Shown piece after piece: positions 1 through 7,500 of a DNA stretch of 13,241 nt. The translations under genes were made by a program, and so were the position numbers. The DNA lies in contig JAGUYV010000055.1 in NCBI GenBank assembly GCA_020061125.1, positions 1 through 13,241 on the forward strand. The letters run 5' to 3'. The stretch is from a bacterium (GTDB taxonomy: Bacteria; UBP15; UBA6099; DSWB01). The notes under the pieces are model-generated. The model was not told the DNA's origin. It worked only from the letters and a program-made list of their open reading frames with translations, and made no database searches. The first letter of the stretch is position 1, and each line of letters starts with the position of its first letter.

Positions 1-2
1 CG

Positions 3-158
3 CGCGACCTCTCGCGCCCCGGACTCAAGGGCGCGTACCACCAGCAGTGCGTGGGCTGCCACCGCACCATGAACATCAAGAATTTCCGCGATTGCACCGT
101 GTGCCACAAGGACAAGGACGCGGCCATGCCCACGCTGGCCGCGGGCAAAAAACAATGA
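3..158 (+). CDS. Multiheme cytochrome c, C-terminal fragment (HmcA-like position)
   Basis: This is the last 51 codons of a gene that begins before the window; the frame stays open from base 3 to the TGA at 156-158. The fragment contains two heme c attachment motifs, CVGCH (codons at 48-62) and CTVCH, about 15 residues apart. Such close spacing is typical of class III (cytochrome c3-type) multiheme proteins. The protein ends in a short basic tail (AAGKKQ). It would be periplasmic, with covalent hemes, and would exchange electrons with the iron-sulfur subunit encoded 25 bases downstream. In the Hmc complex of Desulfovibrio the first gene is the 16-heme HmcA, so this position fits. The total heme count and the exact family cannot be judged from the fragment, and a shorter tetraheme or octaheme cytochrome is equally possible. 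Confidence 0.85.
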   Translation, partial: RDLSRPGLKGAYHQQCVGCHRTMNIKNFRDCTVCHKDKDAAMPTLAAGKKQ

Positions 159-183
159 GCGCGTCCCGCGGAGGAAGGATCTC

Positions 184-1281
184 ATGAGCATATCACGCAG
201 AGGATTTCTCAAGATCGCCGGCATCGGCGGCGCCGGGGCGATCGCAGGCGCGGCCCTGCCCGCAGCGGCGTCCGAAAGCGACTTCGAGGGCTACCCCGAT
301 CGCTACGGCATGCTCACCGATGTCAGCAAGTGCATCGGCTGCCGCTCGTGCGAGGCCGCGTGCAACAAGCAGAACAAGCTGCCCAAGCCCGAAACTCCCT
401 TCGAGGACTTGAGCGTGCTGGACACGAAACGCCGCACCACGGCACAGGCCTACACCGTGGTCAACAAGTACAACACCCGCGGCTCTTCGGAACCCGCGTT
501 CCGCAAGCTGCAGTGCAACCATTGCAACGAGCCGGCCTGCGTGTCCGCGTGTTTCGTCAAGGCCCTCACCAAGACCAAGGAAGGCCCGGTGCTGTGGAAC
601 GACAAGCTGTGCGTGGGCTGCCGCTACTGCATGATCGCCTGTCCGTTCTACATCCCCACTTACGAATACGACAATGCGTTCAGCCCGCGGGTCATGAAAT
701 GCACCATGTGCGCGGACAAAGTGGCAAAAGGCGACGGCGCGCCCGCATGCGCCGAGGCCTGCCCCACAGAGGCCATCACCTTCGGCAAGCGCAGCGACCT
801 CATGGCCCTGGCCCGCGAGCGCATCCGCACCGCGCCGGACAAATACATTGATCACATCTACGGCGAAACCGAGGTGGGCGGCCTGGGATGGGTGTACATA
901 TCGCATGTGCCGTTCGACGATGTGGGCCTGCCCACGAACCTGGGCGGCACGCCGTATCCCAAGTTCACCAAGAACGCGCTGGCCGCAGTGCCCATGATCG
1001 TGGTGTTGTGGCCCGTGGTTCTGGGCGGGGTGTACGCGTTCGCGCGGCGGCGCGAAGCCATTGACAAGCAAACCCGCGAGAACGCCGTGGCAAACGCCAT
1101 CGAGACCACGCGCGCCGACACCCAGGCCAAGGCCGACCAGGCCAGGGAGGCCGCGCTCAAACGCGCCGCCTCACAGGCCGAGAACGAGAAAAAGAAAGCC
1201 GTTAAGGAAGCCGTGGACAAGGCCCTGGAAGAAGCCAAACAGCAGCAGAGCGGCGAAGCTCCCAAGGAGGGCGGCGCATAA
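184..1281 (+). CDS. hmcB: Tat-exported four-cluster ferredoxin-type subunit with C-terminal membrane anchor (HmcB-like)
   Basis: Electron-transfer subunit of a periplasm-facing membrane redox complex, 365 residues. The N-terminus has a twin-arginine signal (SRRGFLK, residues 4-10) followed by a Gly/Ala-rich stretch and an AxA-like cleavage region near residue 28. Sixteen cysteines in four groups fit four [4Fe-4S] clusters: C50/53/56/60, C111/114/119/123, C143/146/149/153 and C173/176/189/193. One hydrophobic helix lies at about 265-285, followed by ARRR. The remaining ~75 residues are rich in Ala, Lys, Glu and Gln and have no Pro or Gly from about 283 to 356, so they probably form a long helix or coiled coil. 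By the positive-inside rule this tail would be cytoplasmic. The ATG follows a strong GGAGGAAGGA ribosome site, and the stop overlaps the next ATG (TAATG). The match to HmcB rests on domain order, length and neighbours. DsrO-like or other NrfC-type proteins are alternatives. Confidence 0.88.
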   Translation: MSISRRGFLKIAGIGGAGAIAGAALPAAASESDFEGYPDRYGMLTDVSKCIGCRSCEAACNKQNKLPKPETPFEDLSVLDTKRRTTAQAYTVVNKYNTRGSSEPAFRKLQCNHCNEPACVSACFVKALTKTKEGPVLWNDKLCVGCRYCMIACPFYIPTYEYDNAFSPRVMKCTMCADKVAKGDGAPACAEACPTEAITFGKRSDLMALARERIRTAPDKYIDHIYGETEVGGLGWVYISHVPFDDVGLPTNLGGTPYPKFTKNALAAVPMIVVLWPVVLGGVYAFARRREAIDKQTRENAVANAIETTRADTQAKADQAREAALKRAASQAENEKKKAVKEAVDKALEEAKQQQSGEAPKEGGA

Positions 1282-2444
1282 TGGACAACGCCAAACCAAA
1301 ACTCTTCACTCCCTTCAATGTGATCACGGGCCTCATCCTGCTCGTGGGCATCCCCATCTGCCTGTACCGGTTCATGGGCGGACTCGGGGCCGTAACCAAC
1401 CTGGACAACAACAACCCCTTCGGCCTGTGGATCGCGTTCGATGTGCTCACAGGCGTGGCCCTGGCCGCGGGCGGCTACACCATCGGCACCATCGTGTACA
1501 TCTTCGGCATGAAGGAATACCACCCCGTGGTGCGGCCCGCGATTCTGACCGCGTTCCTCGGCTATTTTCTGGTGGGCGTGGGACTGGCGTTCGATGTGGG
1601 CCGCCCCTGGCGCATGCCCTATCCCTTCTTCATGTCCCAGGGTTTCACCTCGGTCATGTTCGAAGTGGCAGCGTGCGTGGCCCTGTATCTCACCGTGCTG
1701 TTCCTGGAAATCGCGCCCGTGGCTCTGGAATGGCTGCGCATGAAAGCCCTGCGCAACATCCTGGTGAAAGCAACCATCGGACTGACCATCTTCGGCGTGG
1801 TGCTCTCGACCCTGCACCAGTCGTCCCTCGGCTCCATGTTCCTTATCGTGCCAAACAAGATCCATCCCCTGTGGTACTCGACTTTCCTGCCGATCTATTT
1901 CTTCGTGTCCAGCATGATCGCGGGCCTGTCCATGGTCATCTTCGAAAGTTCGCTGTCGCACAAGGCGTTCAAGAACATCATTGACGCGGAGCCGCACCCG
2001 TTCGACCATGATAAAATCGTGATGGGGCTGGGCAAAGCCGCCGCCATCGTGATGTTCGGATACTTCGGCATCAAGGTCATCGGCGTGGCCCACGGCAACC
2101 ACTGGCACATGCTGGCAACGCCCTACGGCCTGTGGTTCCTGGTCGAGATGGTCGGGTTCGTGCTCGTGCCCTGTTTCCTGTACGCTCTGGGCGTGCGCGC
2201 GGGCAATGTGAAGCTCGTGAAGTTCACCAGCTTCCTGGCCGTGTTCGGAGTGGTGCTGAACCGCTTCAATGTGTGCCTGGTGGCGTTTAACTGGGAGCTG
2301 CCCATGAGCGAGCGCTACTTCCCCAGCTTCATGGAGTTCATGGTGTCGCTCACGCTCGTCACAGCGGGCCTGGTCGCCTTCAAATGGATCGTCACACGGA
2401 TGCCCGTGCTCACCGAGCATCCCGAGTTCCGCGAAAGCCACTGA
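1281..2444 (+). CDS. hmcC: NrfD/PsrC-family quinone-interacting membrane subunit (HmcC-like)
   Basis: Integral membrane subunit of 387 residues. About ten hydrophobic helices can be drawn, near residues 13-35, 48-75, 83-105, 121-147, 160-182, 196-220, 244-266, 280-303, 312-334 and 349-370. This matches the long ten-helix form of the NrfD family (as in HmcC and HybB) rather than the shorter eight-helix PsrC form. Segments such as STLHQSSLGSMF and FLPIYFFVSSMIAG are typical of this group. The family binds quinone at the periplasmic side, carries no heme or cluster of its own, and passes electrons to or from the partner iron-sulfur subunit. The ATG overlaps the stop of the preceding gene by one base, and GGAGG lies inside the end of that gene, so the two should be translationally coupled and produced in similar amounts. 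The short C-terminal tail ends EFRESH. Confidence 0.9.
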   Translation: MDNAKPKLFTPFNVITGLILLVGIPICLYRFMGGLGAVTNLDNNNPFGLWIAFDVLTGVALAAGGYTIGTIVYIFGMKEYHPVVRPAILTAFLGYFLVGVGLAFDVGRPWRMPYPFFMSQGFTSVMFEVAACVALYLTVLFLEIAPVALEWLRMKALRNILVKATIGLTIFGVVLSTLHQSSLGSMFLIVPNKIHPLWYSTFLPIYFFVSSMIAGLSMVIFESSLSHKAFKNIIDAEPHPFDHDKIVMGLGKAAAIVMFGYFGIKVIGVAHGNHWHMLATPYGLWFLVEMVGFVLVPCFLYALGVRAGNVKLVKFTSFLAVFGVVLNRFNVCLVAFNWELPMSERYFPSFMEFMVSLTLVTAGLVAFKWIVTRMPVLTEHPEFRESH

Positions 2445-2465
2445 TCATCGAAAAGGATGTGCGCC

Positions 2466-2594
2466 ATGCATACTTTGCAGGAATTCTTCTACTTCACCAA
2501 AGGCACCGAGTACCTCATCGGAGTCCTGTTCCTGATTTCCTTCATTTTCTTTTACCGGCTGGTGTTCCAGGCGCCGGGCGACGACACGGAATAA
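2466..2594 (+). CDS. hmcD: Small single-helix membrane protein (HmcD-like)
   Basis: A 42-residue open frame beginning at ATG 2466 after an AAAGGA-type ribosome site, 21 bases after the NrfD-like gene. It consists of a short polar start (MHTLQEFFYFTKGTEY), one strongly hydrophobic helix at about residues 16-34 with many Phe, Leu and Ile residues, and an acidic end (APGDDTE). In the Desulfovibrio hmc operon the gene after hmcC also encodes a very small membrane protein, HmcD (about 6 kDa). Its role is unknown; a structural or assembly role at the NrfD-like subunit is a guess. Position, strand, ribosome site and membrane-helix character support it as a real gene despite its size. Confidence 0.78.
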   Translation: MHTLQEFFYFTKGTEYLIGVLFLISFIFFYRLVFQAPGDDTE

Positions 2595-2623
2595 CCAGAA
2601 CCCCAGGGGGAGCGTGAATCCGC

Positions 2624-2989
2624 ATGAACGACCAAGCTGTCAAGAAAATACTCGTGGTGGACGACGAAGAGGATGTGCGCGTGTATCTGACCACGCTGCT
2701 CGAGGATAACGGATACCAGACCATGCAGGCCACGGACGGGGATGTGGCCTTCCGCATGGTGCACGAAGACCCGCCGGATTTGATCACGCTCGACCTGCAG
2801 ATGCCCAACGAAACCGGCACGCGCTTTTTCCGCACGCTCATGAAGGACAAGGAGCACCGCGGCATTCCGGTGATCGTGATCAGCGGCCTGGCGGGCCGTC
2901 ACCTGGCCGTGGGCGACGCCCGCGCCGTGTTCGACAAGCCCGTGGACAAGGACGAGCTTCTGGCCAAGGTCCGGGAAATTATCGGGTAA
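2624..2989 (+). CDS. Stand-alone response-regulator receiver domain (Rrf1-like position)
   Basis: A 121-residue CheY-type receiver domain with no output domain. The acidic pocket (D13, D14), phosphoacceptor D57 in LITLDLQMP, the S/T switch residue S87 and conserved K105 (FDKP) are all present, so it should accept phosphate. The start follows a GGGGGAG ribosome site. The gene begins 29 bases after the HmcD-like gene on the same strand, so it probably belongs to the same transcript. In Desulfovibrio vulgaris a response regulator gene, rrf1, lies directly after the hmc genes, and the synteny suggests an equivalent role here. That is inference, since the lack of an effector domain means it must act through protein-protein contact or phosphotransfer. 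No cognate kinase is adjacent. The nearest kinase in the window, at 4543, is a hybrid with its own receiver. Confidence 0.9.
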   Translation: MNDQAVKKILVVDDEEDVRVYLTTLLEDNGYQTMQATDGDVAFRMVHEDPPDLITLDLQMPNETGTRFFRTLMKDKEHRGIPVIVISGLAGRHLAVGDARAVFDKPVDKDELLAKVREIIG

Positions 2990-3041
2990 AGGCTGGCGTC
3001 CGGCTTCCGGCATTCGGCAAATCAAAAGGAAAGGCAAAAGA

Positions 3042-3065
3042 AAAGGACACCGCGGAGACGCGGAG
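3042..3065 (+). repeat. CGGAG-rich dispersed intergenic repeat, copy A
   Basis: This 24-base core (CCGCGGAGACGCGGAG at its centre) matches the reverse complement of 7707-7730 at 22 of 24 positions by direct comparison. It lies in non-coding sequence after the receiver gene and is flanked by A-rich sequence. The same period of CGGAG words recurs at 3175-3209. Similar GAGACGCRGAG strings are common in intergenic DNA of several environmental bacteria; that remark is from general memory. Function unknown. Confidence 0.7.
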
Positions 3066-3174
3066 TCGCGGGGAAAAACCTTGAGGCTTTTTTGTGCGGC
3101 TGCGCCGTATGAAAAGCCGGGATTCCGGGAACCGGCAGTTGAATAAGGAAATGTATGTAAAGCACAAGAGATTT

Positions 3175-3209
3175 GACACGGAGAACCCGGAGGCACGGAG
3201 TACACGGAG
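3175..3209 (+). repeat. CGGAG-rich periodic repeat, degenerate tandem units
   Basis: Four consecutive units of 8-9 bases end in CGGAG: ACACGGAG, ACCCGGAG, GCACGGAG and ACACGGAG. The run is about 35 bases long and sits 10 bases before the terminator hairpin at 3220. It resembles the core of the repeats at 3042-3065 and 7707-7730 and probably belongs to the same family. No coding frame is supported here. Confidence 0.65.
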
Positions 3210-3219
3210 AATGTGAATC

Positions 3220-3245
3220 AAGCGCGGCCACGGGCCGCGCTTTTT
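3220..3245 (+). terminator. Intrinsic terminator of the hmc-like operon
   Basis: A perfect 10-base stem (AAGCGCGGCC at 3220-3229 with GGCCGCGCTT at 3233-3242) closes a three-base loop and runs into five T residues (3241-3245). It is a strong rho-independent terminator on the + strand, 230 bases after the receiver gene, and should end the hmc-like transcript. On the opposite strand the T-tract is missing, so it should not terminate the nitroreductase transcript. Confidence 0.85.
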
Positions 3246-3352
3246 AATATCTGTTCAGGTCTGCTCTGATCTTTTATTCCCCAGTCTCCGCTGTGCTTTT
3301 ATAACAAAAATGTTTTAGCGATCCATCGCGGTTTTTCTATTTGCCGCGCCCA

Positions 3353-3397
3353 GCACCCGTCTTTCCCCTACACGCTACTCGCTACACGCTACTCGCT
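3353..3397. repeat. 45-base perfect direct repeat, copy 1
   Basis: Bases 3353-3397 are identical to 3419-3463, with starts 66 bases apart. Inside each copy a 14-base unit (CTACACGCTACTCG) occurs twice in tandem (3368-3381 and 3382-3395). The spacer between the copies carries related pyrimidine-rich words (TGCACCCTGCGCCC). The copy is non-coding on both strands. It looks like an intergenic repeat element that has been locally duplicated. Confidence 0.9.
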
Positions 3398-3418
3398 TCA
3401 TTCTGCACCCTGCGCCCT

Positions 3419-3463
3419 GCACCCGTCTTTCCCCTACACGCTACTCGCTACACGCTACTCGCT
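3419..3463. repeat. 45-base perfect direct repeat, copy 2 (supplies the nitroreductase stop)
   Basis: Identical to 3353-3397, including the internal tandem 14-base unit. Its last nine bases overlap the 3' end of the minus-strand nitroreductase gene, so the final Ser-Glu codons and the TAG stop (3455-3457) lie inside the repeat. The element therefore abuts or slightly reshapes the end of that gene. Confidence 0.9.
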
Positions 3464-4339
3464 CTGTCTTCCCTCGATCCATTTCACATTTTTGACAGCG
3501 CGCGGGATGGTGCGCTTGTAGGAATATTTGGGCCAGCCGAGAATGAACGCGGCGTCCAGGGAATGGCGCATGGGGATGCCGAGGCGGCGCTTGAGCGTGG
3601 GATCAACGCGGGCCGCGCCCACGATGTATCCGATCCATGTAGCGCCCAGGCCGTGCGCGTTGGCGGCCAGCATCATGTGGGTGAGAGCAATGATGGCGTC
3701 GTCGCGCGTGGTGAGTCCGGCACCGGGATTGTTGTGGGCCAGAACCAGGACCGGCGCGCCGCGGAACACCAGGCATGAGCGCGGTTCGCCCGCGGCCATG
3801 GCGCGCCGCAGGGTGTTCTTCTGCTCCAGAACCAGACCCGCGCTGTCGCGGCCCGCAAGGGTCTTTAGCAGTTCCTCGGCCATGGGCGCGTCCGTGAGAG
3901 ACGCCAGGGTCTCGAAGGTGCGCGTGATGCGCCGGTCCACGGAATTGATCACTTCGGTGTCTGTAATCACTGTAATGTTCACGCATTGCGCGTTGTGCCC
4001 GGTGGGCGCTTGCAGGGCAAGGTTCACAAGCTCCTCGAGCATTTTGCGCGGCACGGGCCTGTTTTTGAACTCGCGCACGCTGCGCCGTTGCATGAGCAGA
4101 TTGCGCATGGCCGCGGCCGAGGCGGGCTTTTTGCTGCCGATGATCGCGAAAGCATCGAGCGGGAATTCGCCGCATGCGACCGCGTCCTCGGGGCACACCG
4201 CCACGCAGTGGTAACATTTGATGCAGGCGTTCGGGTGCGCCACGGCGAAGTCCTTGCCCTGCTTCTCAATTACGAGCGCGGGGCACACGGCCGCGCACCG
4301 GCCGCACCTGATGCACTTGTCCCTGTCCATGCTGATCAT
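3455..4339 (-). CDS. Ferredoxin-nitroreductase fusion protein
   Basis: A 294-residue cytoplasmic flavoprotein. The N-terminus holds two [4Fe-4S] motifs (C9/12/15/19 in CIRCGRCAAVC and C39/42/45/49 in CIKCYHCVAVC). From about residue 80 it continues as a nitroreductase-family FMN domain, with an RRSVREF start (85-91), an APTGHN loop (111-116) and the C-terminal GWPKY segment. Such fusions are common in anaerobes; they reduce FMN from ferredoxin, and the physiological substrate is usually unknown. I chose the start at 4339 because GGAGG lies 9 bases before it on the minus strand. The ATG at 4348 directly abuts that GGAGG, and the upstream ATG at 4381 has no ribosome site and would add 14 unconserved-looking residues. 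The gene is alone and divergent from the kinase gene. Its stop lies inside a direct repeat. Confidence 0.9.
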   Translation of the reverse strand: MISMDRDKCIRCGRCAAVCPALVIEKQGKDFAVAHPNACIKCYHCVAVCPEDAVACGEFPLDAFAIIGSKKPASAAAMRNLLMQRRSVREFKNRPVPRKMLEELVNLALQAPTGHNAQCVNITVITDTEVINSVDRRITRTFETLASLTDAPMAEELLKTLAGRDSAGLVLEQKNTLRRAMAAGEPRSCLVFRGAPVLVLAHNNPGAGLTTRDDAIIALTHMMLAANAHGLGATWIGYIVGAARVDPTLKRRLGIPMRHSLDAAFILGWPKYSYKRTIPRAVKNVKWIEGRQSE

Positions 4340-4458
4340 GCAAGCCATCCTCCGGGTTTTCTGGTCTGATGATATCAACATGATATTTTAATGCGCCTTT
4401 GGCCCGCGTGCGCAACGGCGCGCAATTTCAAGGGTTTTGCGCGCGCTCCCGGCCCCTG

Positions 4459-4485
4459 TTGGCGGAGGCGCAAAACGCGTATAAT
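4459..4485 (+). promoter_or_regulatory. Possible sigma-70-type promoter for the hybrid kinase
   Basis: TTGGCG (4459-4464) and a perfect TATAAT (4480-4485) are separated by 15 bases, shorter than the usual 16-18. The start codon is at 4543, giving a leader of about 50 bases. Other TTGAC words follow at 4492-4505 but lack a matching -10 box. The perfect -10 in otherwise GC-rich DNA is the main support. Confidence 0.4.
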
Positions 4486-4542
4486 TATGTGTTGACGGCG
4501 TTGACTCGATAAATACAAAATTGCCGCGCCATCTCAAAGCAC

Positions 4543-7500
4543 ATGACGGACCACGCGAACAGCGAACAAAACCATCTTGAACGCATCGCCCAGCTTGAAG
4601 CCGCGCTCGAGCGCGAAACCCTGCTGCGCATCGAGTCCGAGGAACTTCTGGCCGAATGCGAAGATCGCTACCGCAACATGATGGACCGTTCACCGCAACT
4701 GGTGATCGAGACTGATCTCAAAGGCTGCATCACATACGCCAATCCGGCCGCTCACGAGTTGTTCGGCTATTCGGAAGACATGTACGGATCCCACATTACC
4801 GAGTTCGTGCATCCCGAGGACATTGAAACCGAGTTGCAGGTCTTCGCGCGAGGCCTGGCCGGGGGCAAGGACACCATATTGAGCCGGGTCGTCACCAGCA
4901 GCGGGGACCTGCGCTATGTGTTCAACAACTCCATCCCCCGCTACAGGCACGGAGCGCTCGACGGGCTGATTATTTTCGGCATGGATGTGACCGAACTCAA
5001 GAAAATCCAGGACCAGCTCGAGAACAGCGAGGAGCGCTATCGCGCGCTGGCCGAGGCCGCCGAGGACTACATTTATCTGTTCGACGAGGACCTGCGCCTG
5101 TCGTATGTGAACAGGGCCGGCGCAAAACAGTTCCGGGACGAACCCGAACGGCTCATCGGCAGGCACATCACAGACTTGTTTCCGGAACAATCCTCGCGGC
5201 GGCAGGAGCAAAGCCTGCGGCAGGTTCTGGAAACCGGCGAGAGCATTTTCGTGGAAAACATGTACCCGTTTCCTGGCGTCGGCGAGGTGTGGCTAAGCGC
5301 GCGCCTGGCGCCGGTGCGCGACAGTCAGGGCCATGTCACCGCCGTGCTGGGCATTTCCCGCGATATCTCGAAGCGCAAGCAGGCCGAGCAGGCCCTGCGC
5401 GAGTCCGAGGAAAAATACCGCACGGTGGTGGAAAACGCCGTGGACGGCATCTGCATCACGCGCCTGGGCGGCATCCTGTTCGCCAACGCGGCGTTCTGCG
5501 ATCTCGCGGGCGTTTCCCAAAATGACATCGCCGGGAAAACCGTGTTCGACCTGGTTACGCCCGGCGAGCAGGACAAGGTCCGGCAACTGTATGCGGAAAG
5601 AAAACGCAATCCGCAATCGCCGCCCATGCGCATCATGACTTACTTGAACCGCGCGGGGGCTCCGGTTCCCGTGGAGGTGATTGTGGCGCGCATCACCTAT
5701 CAGGGCGAGGTGGCCGGACACATCATCGTGCGCGACATGTCCGGCCGTTTGCGCGCGGAGCGTGCATTGCGCGAGTCCGAGGAAAAATACCGGTCCGTGG
5801 TCGAACTCGCGTCCGAGGGCATCGGCATCACCCAGAATCACCGCCTCGTGTATGTGAACCCGCAGCTCGCGGCCATGCTCGGCTGTCCCGCGCAGGAGTT
5901 GATCGGACACCCCTACGAGGATTTCATGACGCCTGAAGACAAATCGCGCGCGCATGAATACCGGGCCTCGCGCAGGGGCCGCGCCTCGGAGCCGGGCCGC
6001 ATCGAGGGCAGTCTGGTCAGGCCGGATGGCGGCGTGATCAATGTGGATGTCAGCACTGTGGAAATCGCCTTCGACGGCCAGCCAGCGGGACTGATCATGC
6101 TTCGCGATGTCACCGACAGGTTCCGCGCGGAGCAGGCGCTGCGCGAGTCCGAGGAAAAATACCGCACCGTGGTGGAACTGGCCAACGACGGCGTCATGAT
6201 CTCGCGCGACACGGTGATCCTTTTCGCCAACCGGCAGCTCGCGGACATGATCGGCGTGAGCATGGACGATCTCGCGGGCGCGCGCTTCACAGATTTCATG
6301 TCCCCGGAGCGCGTGCAGGAACTTGTGACCACATATAAAACACCCCTGGACAGCGGCCAGCCCGTGCCCGACATTTTCGAGACTGCGCTGCGGCACCGCA
6401 ACGGGTCCGAGGTGGCCGTGGAAATCAGCGCCGCCATCATCAACTATCAGGGCCAGCGCTCGGGCCTCACCTTCGTGCGCAACATTTCCGAGCGCAAGCG
6501 CGCCGAAGCCGAACAGGAGCTGCTTCAGCAGCAACTGCTGCAGTCCCAGAAAATGGAGGCCATCGGCACCCTGGCCGGGGGCATGGCCCACGACTTCAAC
6601 AACGCCCTGGCCGTGATTCTCGGCACTGCGGAAATCGCCATCCGCAAAACCGCGCCAGACGATCTCAACTACACCCGGTTCCACAAAATCATCAAGGCCT
6701 CGGAGCGCGCGCGCCACCTCACCATGAAACTCCTCACCTTCGCGCGCAAGGACAAGCTCAATGTCCAGGCCGTGTCCCTCAACGCTCTGGCCGAGGACTG
6801 CATTGACATCCTCAAGCAGACCGTGTCCAAAAAGATCATTCTGAAAACGCAACTTGCGCCCGAGCGCTGCATCGTGAGCGCGGACCCCAATCAGCTCCAC
6901 CAGGCTCTTTTCAACATCTGTTTGAACGCGTGCGAGGCCATGCCCGGTGGCGGCGAACTTGTGATCTCCACCTCGCAGGGCCATTTCAGCGAAATAGAAT
7001 TCCCCAGCCACGACCGTTTCGAACCCGGCGAATACTGCAGGGTGAGCGTCACCGACAATGGTCCCGGAATCTCGCAGGACATGCTCGAAAAAATATTCGA
7101 TCCTTTTTTCACGACCAAGAAGTCGGGCACGGGCCTGGGGCTGGCCATCACCCTGGGCATCATTCGCAGCCATGGCGGACACCTGACGGCCCGAAATCTC
7201 GAACAGGGCGGAACCGAGTTCCTCATTCTCCTGCCGCACGCCCCCGGAGAAATTGACACGCAGCATCTGGAAAGGGTTTTCAAAGAGCACCACGGCGGCG
7301 GTGAGCGCATCATGATCATTGACGACGACAAGGATTTCACGGACCTGGCGCTCGAAGCCCTGGAGATGGCCGGCTTCCGTCCCTTTGTCGTGCCAACAGG
7401 ACAGGCCGCCGTGGAAATGTTCCAAAAACATCAAGCCCAGGTTGACCTCGTGATCCTGGACATGATGATGCCGGAACTGGACGGCCGCGAGATGTTTCTG

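Noticed and set aside
858-2441. Long open frame (527 codons) on the minus strand opposite the FeS and NrfD genes
   Set aside because: It mirrors the codon pattern of two clearly recognisable genes. Its His/Glu/Gln-rich translation matches no known protein type and it has no convincing ribosome site. High GC content makes such frames common.
3318-3336. Second terminator-like hairpin (GCGA-TCCA-TCGC then GGTTTTT)
   Set aside because: The stem is only four bases and the T-tract is separated by GG. A strong terminator already lies at 3220-3245, so this is not called.
3353-3463. CRISPR array
   Set aside because: There are only two repeat copies with a single 21-base spacer of similar composition, inner tandem units, no cas genes and no leader. 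It is a local direct repeat instead.
3341-3778. Open + strand frame spanning the 45-base repeats
   Set aside because: Its repeated peptides come from the non-coding direct repeats, and the rest is antisense to the nitroreductase.
4492-4505. Doubled TTGAC words as a -35 element for the kinase gene
   Set aside because: No -10-like hexamer occurs at a workable distance downstream; the TATAAT at 4480 lies upstream of them.
5293-7434. 713-codon minus-strand frame opposite the hybrid kinase
   Set aside because: The + strand has unmistakable PAS, HisKA, HATPase and receiver motifs. The opposite frame repeats the PAS periodicity only because it is antisense to repeated domains.
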